Source: Paraburkholderia oxyphila NBRC 105797 (GTDB taxonomy: Bacteria > Pseudomonadota > Gammaproteobacteria > Burkholderiales > Burkholderiaceae). From it: a DNA stretch of 64,000 nucleotides. Below the pieces are notes generated by a model. It was given only the letters and a program-made list of their open reading frames with translations. It searched no databases and was not told the DNA's origin. The stretch spans positions 1-64,000 of the forward strand of contig NZ_BAYD01000039.1 in NCBI RefSeq assembly GCF_000685075.1, given 5' to 3'. Made by a program: the position numbers and the translations under genes. Positions within the stretch are counted from its first letter, which is position 1. Every line of letters begins with the position of its first letter. Positions 60,265-64,000 of the stretch are shown here, one piece after another.

Positions 60265-61928
60265 CGCTTGCCCTCCTGTTCCAGGATGCCGGCGATGTGC
60301 CGCTTCATCGCCGGCTTGTCCACCTTGCCCACACGCGTGAGCGGAAACTCATCGACCACCATGACGCGCTCGGGGCACTTGTATTTGGCGAGGCCGCGCT
60401 CCACGAGAAATTGTCCGAGCGCCTGCACGTCCGGCGCCGGCATGCCGGGGCGCGCGATGATGTAGATGCAGCCCTTCTCGCCGTAGAACGGATCGGGCAT
60501 GGCCACGAGCTTGGCGTCGGCCACGGCGGGATGCTGGCTGACATGGCCTTCCACCTCCTCGCAGCCGATCTTCTCGCCGCCGCGGTTGACGTTGTCGCGC
60601 AGACGTCCCTCGAACGTGTAATAGAGCGCGTCGCCAATCCGGCGTGCGGTGACCAGGTCGCCGGTCCGGTAGAAGCCATCGGTGGTGAAGGATTGGGCGT
60701 TGGCTTCGGGGCTCGCGACATAGCCCGTGAGGCTCGAGGGGCCGCGAAAGCACAGCTCGCCAATCTGGCCTTCCGGCACCGCGCGTTCGGATCCGGGCTC
60801 GAGCAGCCGGATCTCGTCATCGTCGCAGCCGGAGCGGCCCTGGGTCTCATGGCGCGCCTCGGCGGGGGCGTCGGCCGGCGAGCCGAGCAGCAGACCTTCG
60901 GTGATGCCGTACAGGTTCGAACAAGGCACGCCCAGATGGGCCTCCAGGGTATCGGAGCGGCTCAGCGTCGAGAACAGCTTCAGCGACGACAGATCGTGGC
61001 GCGCGATGTCCGGATAGGCCATCAGCTGGGGCGCGATGGGCCCGATCGACAGCGCGTGCGTGACCCGGTGCTTCCCGATCAGGTCCAGCATGCGCGGAAT
61101 GTCCACCTTGGGCATCAGCACCACGGTGACGCCCGACAGGGCGGCGGGAATCAGTGTGTATAGCTGGCCGGCGTTGTGCATCAGCGGCAGCGACCAGATC
61201 AGCCGGCTGTCGGCGTCGATGCGGTAGCGCCGCATCCAGCCGGCGGAGTGGCCCAGGTACTCGGCATGAAAGCGTGGAATGATCTTGGGTACGCCGGTGG
61301 TGCCGCCGGAGAGCTGGAAACTGAGCACATCCGCAAGGCCAATGGGCGCGCGGGCAAGGTGCTCACGGGCCCGTTCGAGCGGCATGCCGTCGATCAGCGC
61401 TTGCAGACTGGCGGCGCCGGCGCGTTCTCCGCGCACGATGACGAGGTGCTCGAGCGAGGCATGGCGCGCCATCATCGACTCGGCAAAGGCCGGCAGGTCG
61501 AAGCTCGTTCCAAAGTCCGCCTGCACGAAGTAGCCGCGCGCGCCGGATTGCTCAGTGAGCTGGCCGATCTCGATCTCGCGGTGTTGAGGCAGCGAGCAGA
61601 CCGGCACGATGCCGGCCTTGAAGCAGGCCAGCAGCGCGATGGCGGTCTCGATCGTGGTGCCGAGCTGAAAGATGGCCCGGTCGCCCGGCACGAGCCCGGA
61701 TGTCAAAAGGGCGGCGCCGAGTCGTTCGGTCGCCTCGTCGAGCTCGGCGAAACTGATGCTGCGCTCGTCGCCGATAAAGGCCGCGCGCTGCGGATGGCGC
61801 CGGGCACTCACGCGCAACGCGTCGCCGACGGTCGTGGCGATCCAGGAACCGCTGGCGAGCGCGGCTTCGGCGCGCGCCGGAGTGGGGTACACGACGCCGG
61901 CAATCGGGTGTTCGACATGGGTCTGCAT
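60261..61928 (-). CDS. Aryl-AMP/CoA ligase (salicylate / 2,3-dihydroxybenzoate type)
   Basis: A 555-residue adenylate-forming enzyme of the DhbE/SdgA group. It has the P-loop-like LSGGTTGVPKIIPRFHAEY, the substrate-side PLMHNAGQLY, DGFYRTGDLV, GRLRDNVNRGGEKI and, near the C-terminus, the catalytic Lys (LTRVGKVDKPAM). The group activates ortho-hydroxy aromatic acids: salicylate, 2,3-dihydroxybenzoate or 3-hydroxypicolinate. No carrier protein is encoded nearby, so CoA is the likely acceptor. GGAGGAGA before ATG 61928 fixes the start. It is coupled to the 30-codon frame and the hydroxylase. Confidence 0.9.
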   Translation of the reverse strand: MQTHVEHPIAGVVYPTPARAEAALASGSWIATTVGDALRVSARRHPQRAAFIGDERSISFAELDEATERLGAALLTSGLVPGDRAIFQLGTTIETAIALLACFKAGIVPVCSLPQHREIEIGQLTEQSGARGYFVQADFGTSFDLPAFAESMMARHASLEHLVIVRGERAGAASLQALIDGMPLERAREHLARAPIGLADVLSFQLSGGTTGVPKIIPRFHAEYLGHSAGWMRRYRIDADSRLIWSLPLMHNAGQLYTLIPAALSGVTVVLMPKVDIPRMLDLIGKHRVTHALSIGPIAPQLMAYPDIARHDLSSLKLFSTLSRSDTLEAHLGVPCSNLYGITEGLLLGSPADAPAEARHETQGRSGCDDDEIRLLEPGSERAVPEGQIGELCFRGPSSLTGYVASPEANAQSFTTDGFYRTGDLVTARRIGDALYYTFEGRLRDNVNRGGEKIGCEEVEGHVSQHPAVADAKLVAMPDPFYGEKGCIYIIARPGMPAPDVQALGQFLVERGLAKYKCPERVMVVDEFPLTRVGKVDKPAMKRHIAGILEQEGKR

Positions 61929-61950
61929 GGTGGTCTCCTCCTGCGCCTGC

Positions 61951-62832
61951 TCAGGATTGTGCCGGCGCAATGCGCAGGACGTCGCGGTCGAAACGCTCGA
62001 TGAGCCCATGCACGCCGCCGGTCAGCATGCCGTACCACAAGGCCGGCTTGAAACCGAGTGCCTTGCGTTCGAATTCGACGGGGCCGTCCGCCTCGATTAC
62101 ATCGTATTCCTTACCTTCATGCACGCGGCAATCCGGATGCCGCTGCGCGGCATGCACGAGGGGTGCGAACTCCTCCACTCGGGGAACGGCAATGCTCACC
62201 GGCGCACCGGAGGCCACCCCGTGTTCCCTCAGCAACGCCGCCTTGCGGTTCCAGATCGCATCCACGCTGTCGAGCGCATGGCCACCCGCGCGTGCGGCGT
62301 CCTCCAGTCCCATTGCTGCCTGCAGCGTCAGCCAGGCATCGGCCGCATCCAGCGCCGTCAGCGGCCGCAGTTTGTGCGTGAACTCCACGAAGTAGCCGTT
62401 GGGGTCGCGTACATAAATGGATTCGATCACTTCATGCCGGGTCTCCACCGACACGTCCAGGCCCTGCGCTTCCAGATGCTGCTTCCACGCGCGGAGCTCG
62501 TCGGGGCCGTCGACGAGCCAGGCGGTATGGGTGGCGTCGGCTACGTGGTCGTCCGGCAGCGGCCGGACGGCGGCACGCTCGCGCATTCCCGCAGGCTCTT
62601 CACTGCCGAGGTAGTAGAAAAAAGCAATCGTGCTGCCGTTGCCGCTATCGAAGAAGAAATGCAGGAAGTCCGGGTGCGTTTGCGGCCCCCAGCCGCGCGC
62701 GGAGATCACGTGGATCAGCGGCAGGCCGAGCTTGTCGCCGTAGAACTCGACGGTCTCGCGCAACCGCCAGGTGGGGCGCGCCGTATGGTCGACGCCTCGC
62801 AGCGTCAGGGCAGGGAGAGTGCGTTCGGACAT
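61951..62832 (-). CDS. VOC-family protein with C-terminal extension
   Basis: A 293-residue protein. Residues about 10-155 are a glyoxalase/extradiol-dioxygenase (VOC) domain: LRGVDHTARPTWRLRETVEF with the first metal His, HTAWLVDG with a second, and YVRDPNGYFVEFTHKL with the Glu ligand. The C-terminal 140 residues are not a second VOC domain and I do not recognise them (VEEFAPLVHAAQRHPDCRVH, then ALWYGMLTGGVHGLIERFD). GGAGGA supports ATG 62832; the frame is open further upstream. Ring cleavage, isomerisation or a lyase step in the operon is possible. Confidence 0.8.
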   Translation of the reverse strand: MSERTLPALTLRGVDHTARPTWRLRETVEFYGDKLGLPLIHVISARGWGPQTHPDFLHFFFDSGNGSTIAFFYYLGSEEPAGMRERAAVRPLPDDHVADATHTAWLVDGPDELRAWKQHLEAQGLDVSVETRHEVIESIYVRDPNGYFVEFTHKLRPLTALDAADAWLTLQAAMGLEDAARAGGHALDSVDAIWNRKAALLREHGVASGAPVSIAVPRVEEFAPLVHAAQRHPDCRVHEGKEYDVIEADGPVEFERKALGFKPALWYGMLTGGVHGLIERFDRDVLRIAPAQS

Positions 62833-62908
62833 CGGTTGTCCTCCAAAAGGAATCGGGATGGCGATGGCTGGGCGCTCGATGCGCCCAGCGCAATGAATCG
62901 GCGCTGGA

Positions 62909-64000
62909 TCAGAGCGGAAACTGCTCGTGCAGCCATTGCGCGAGCAGGCGGCCAGCCTCGAGCCGGCCCGGCGCTTCATCGGGTGTCAGCGCGCGGCCGT
63001 GGTGGTCGCCGCGCACGCGCAAGTGACGCTTGCCGGGCGTTGCGATGGCCTCGACGATGCGTTGCACGTCGCCCGGGAAGCACGCCTGGTCGCCCGTGTA
63101 TTCGACGACCAGCACCGGTTGCGTGATGGACGCTGCCGTTGCCGACAGCGAGGCGTTGGACGACAGCGCCGACCAGGTGGACAGCCAGCTTTCCGGCGTG
63201 CACTGGCGCGCAAAGCCGACCGCGCCGTAGTTGGAGGCATAGGGGTCGGCGCCCCAGAGCGAGCCGAACTTGCGCTCCGACGCATCGAGCGTGAGGTCGA
63301 AGCAGCGCAGGTCCGCATCGGTGCGCCAGACGTTGAAGATCGGCGTGTGGCCGGCCAGCCGGCGGTCCTCGGGTGTGGCCTTCAACCCCTTCGCGCCAGC
63401 CTCTTTCACGCGCTGGCGGGCCGCCTGGCGGCGCGCGATCAGCGCCCTGGCATGCTCGTCGATGCGGGCTACGCGCGCGCGCTGTGCAGCACGGTAGCGC
63501 TCGATGAACTCGGTGCTGTAGCGCGTGCCTTCCTTGCCCGCGTAGCCGTTGGCAGGCGAGAGCGGATCGAGCGACGGATCGACGGACAGCGGATCGTTTT
63601 CGTCCGTCACGCTCGGATCGATGCAGTTCAACAGCAGCGCGCCCTGACCCGGATGCGGCCCGACCAGCACGAAGCCGTCGGCGACGGGCATGTCGAGCTC
63701 GGCCAGCTGCGTGGGCCGTCCACCCGGGGTGCGGGCGATGCGCTGCGCGCCCGGCAGCGCGGACTGCTGCGCATACATCGCATACAACCCTGCGCCGCCG
63801 GAATTGCCCAGCAGCACGATGCGCGTGAAGCCCGCGGCCCGGAGGTATTGGAGGCCGGCGGCGACGTCGTACAGCGCGAATTCATGTTCCAGCCGCAGAT
63901 CGTTGCCGACCGAGCGCGGGGATTGCGACCAGGCCGCATAGCCCGCGCCGACGATATCGGGGATCAGGTAGTGGCAGGCCATGAACTCGCGGGGGTGCAT
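62909..64000 (-). CDS. Alpha/beta hydrolase, 5' end outside the window
   Basis: At least 363 residues of a hydrolase. The nucleophile elbow is GNSGGAGLYAMYAQQ, and late segments PVLVVEYTGDQACFPGD and VRGDHHGRALTPDEAPG supply the acid and His. The frame reaches the window edge, and the visible N-terminus (MHPREFMACHYLIPDIVGAG) starts inside the fold, with the first strand missing, so the true start is probably beyond the edge. A long insert around residues 170-215 is rich in Arg and Ala. In this operon a thioesterase or ring-fission-product hydrolase role is plausible. Confidence 0.8.
   Translation of the reverse strand: MHPREFMACHYLIPDIVGAGYAAWSQSPRSVGNDLRLEHEFALYDVAAGLQYLRAAGFTRIVLLGNSGGAGLYAMYAQQSALPGAQRIARTPGGRPTQLAELDMPVADGFVLVGPHPGQGALLLNCIDPSVTDENDPLSVDPSLDPLSPANGYAGKEGTRYSTEFIERYRAAQRARVARIDEHARALIARRQAARQRVKEAGAKGLKATPEDRRLAGHTPIFNVWRTDADLRCFDLTLDASERKFGSLWGADPYASNYGAVGFARQCTPESWLSTWSALSSNASLSATAASITQPVLVVEYTGDQACFPGDVQRIVEAIATPGKRHLRVRGDHHGRALTPDEAPGRLEAGRLLAQWLHEQFPL

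Noticed and set aside
1..64000. tRNA, rRNA, CRISPR array, insertion sequence or replication origin
   Set aside because: Reading both strands I saw no cloverleaf with a recognisable T-loop, no regular spacer-repeat series, no transposase motif and no DnaA-box or iteron cluster; a covariance or repeat search could still find short ones.

Overview
The window looks like a segment of a Burkholderiaceae genome (Paraburkholderia, Caballeronia or Burkholderia-like). This rests on dense, GC-rich coding, general porins of the Burkholderia trimeric type, and many LysR/MarR/TetR/AraC regulators each paired with a catabolic operon. I saw no ribosomal, replication or tRNA genes, no insertion sequence, no integrase and no CRISPR array. 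It reads as an accessory catabolic region, perhaps on a secondary chromosome (inference).

Layout. 0.1-7.3 kb: a SnoaL-like protein, a LysR regulator, a large winged-helix/NB-ARC regulator convergent with a LuxR-type regulator, a DUF302 protein and a second LysR regulator. 7.3-14.3 kb: a TetR gene divergent from an enoyl-CoA hydratase / CoA-transferase / fumarylacetoacetase operon, then an MFS permease and a porin. 14.4-19.1 kb: a superinfection-immunity-like membrane protein, a LysR paralogue, a small secreted protein, TetR, cupin, SnoaL-like, glyoxalase and MarR genes. 19.5-23.9 kb: a tripartite drug efflux pump (outer-membrane lipoprotein, EmrA-like, EmrB-like). 24.0-30.6 kb: thiolase, MarR, AraC, LysR, enoyl-CoA hydratase, alpha/beta hydrolase and GNAT genes. 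30.7-37.6 kb: thiolase, TetR, then coxG, a three-subunit molybdenum hydroxylase and DUF302. 37.8-40.3 kb: an Nramp transporter, a 54-residue protein and an SDR.

40.7-58.1 kb is the centrepiece: what looks like a complete picolinic-acid degradation locus. A four-component Rieske oxygenase and a molybdenum hydroxylase form one operon. A second operon holds an amidohydrolase-type decarboxylase, maleate isomerase (NicE), N-formylmaleamate deformylase (NicD), 2,5-dihydroxypyridine dioxygenase (NicX) and maleamate amidase (NicF). A permease plus porin, a MarR regulator and another permease follow. The inferred route is picolinate -> 6-hydroxypicolinate -> 3,6-dihydroxypicolinate -> 2,5-dihydroxypyridine -> N-formylmaleamate -> maleamate -> maleate -> fumarate. 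The palindrome TCAG-N4-CTGA occurs before both catabolic operons and twice between the MarR gene and the second permease; a degenerate form precedes the first permease. This suggests one MarR regulon.

Two architectural points stand out. The 2Fe-2S subunit of the picolinate-type hydroxylase is fused to a CoxG domain with a hydrophobic tail, whereas the other hydroxylase in the window has separate coxG and 2Fe-2S genes. At 58.2-64 kb a minus-strand operon combines a second maleate isomerase with an aryl-AMP/CoA ligase, an aryl-CoA-hydroxylase-like flavoprotein, a coupled 30-codon reading frame, a VOC protein and a hydrolase cut by the window end. This suggests a CoA-dependent route for salicylate or a pyridine analogue.
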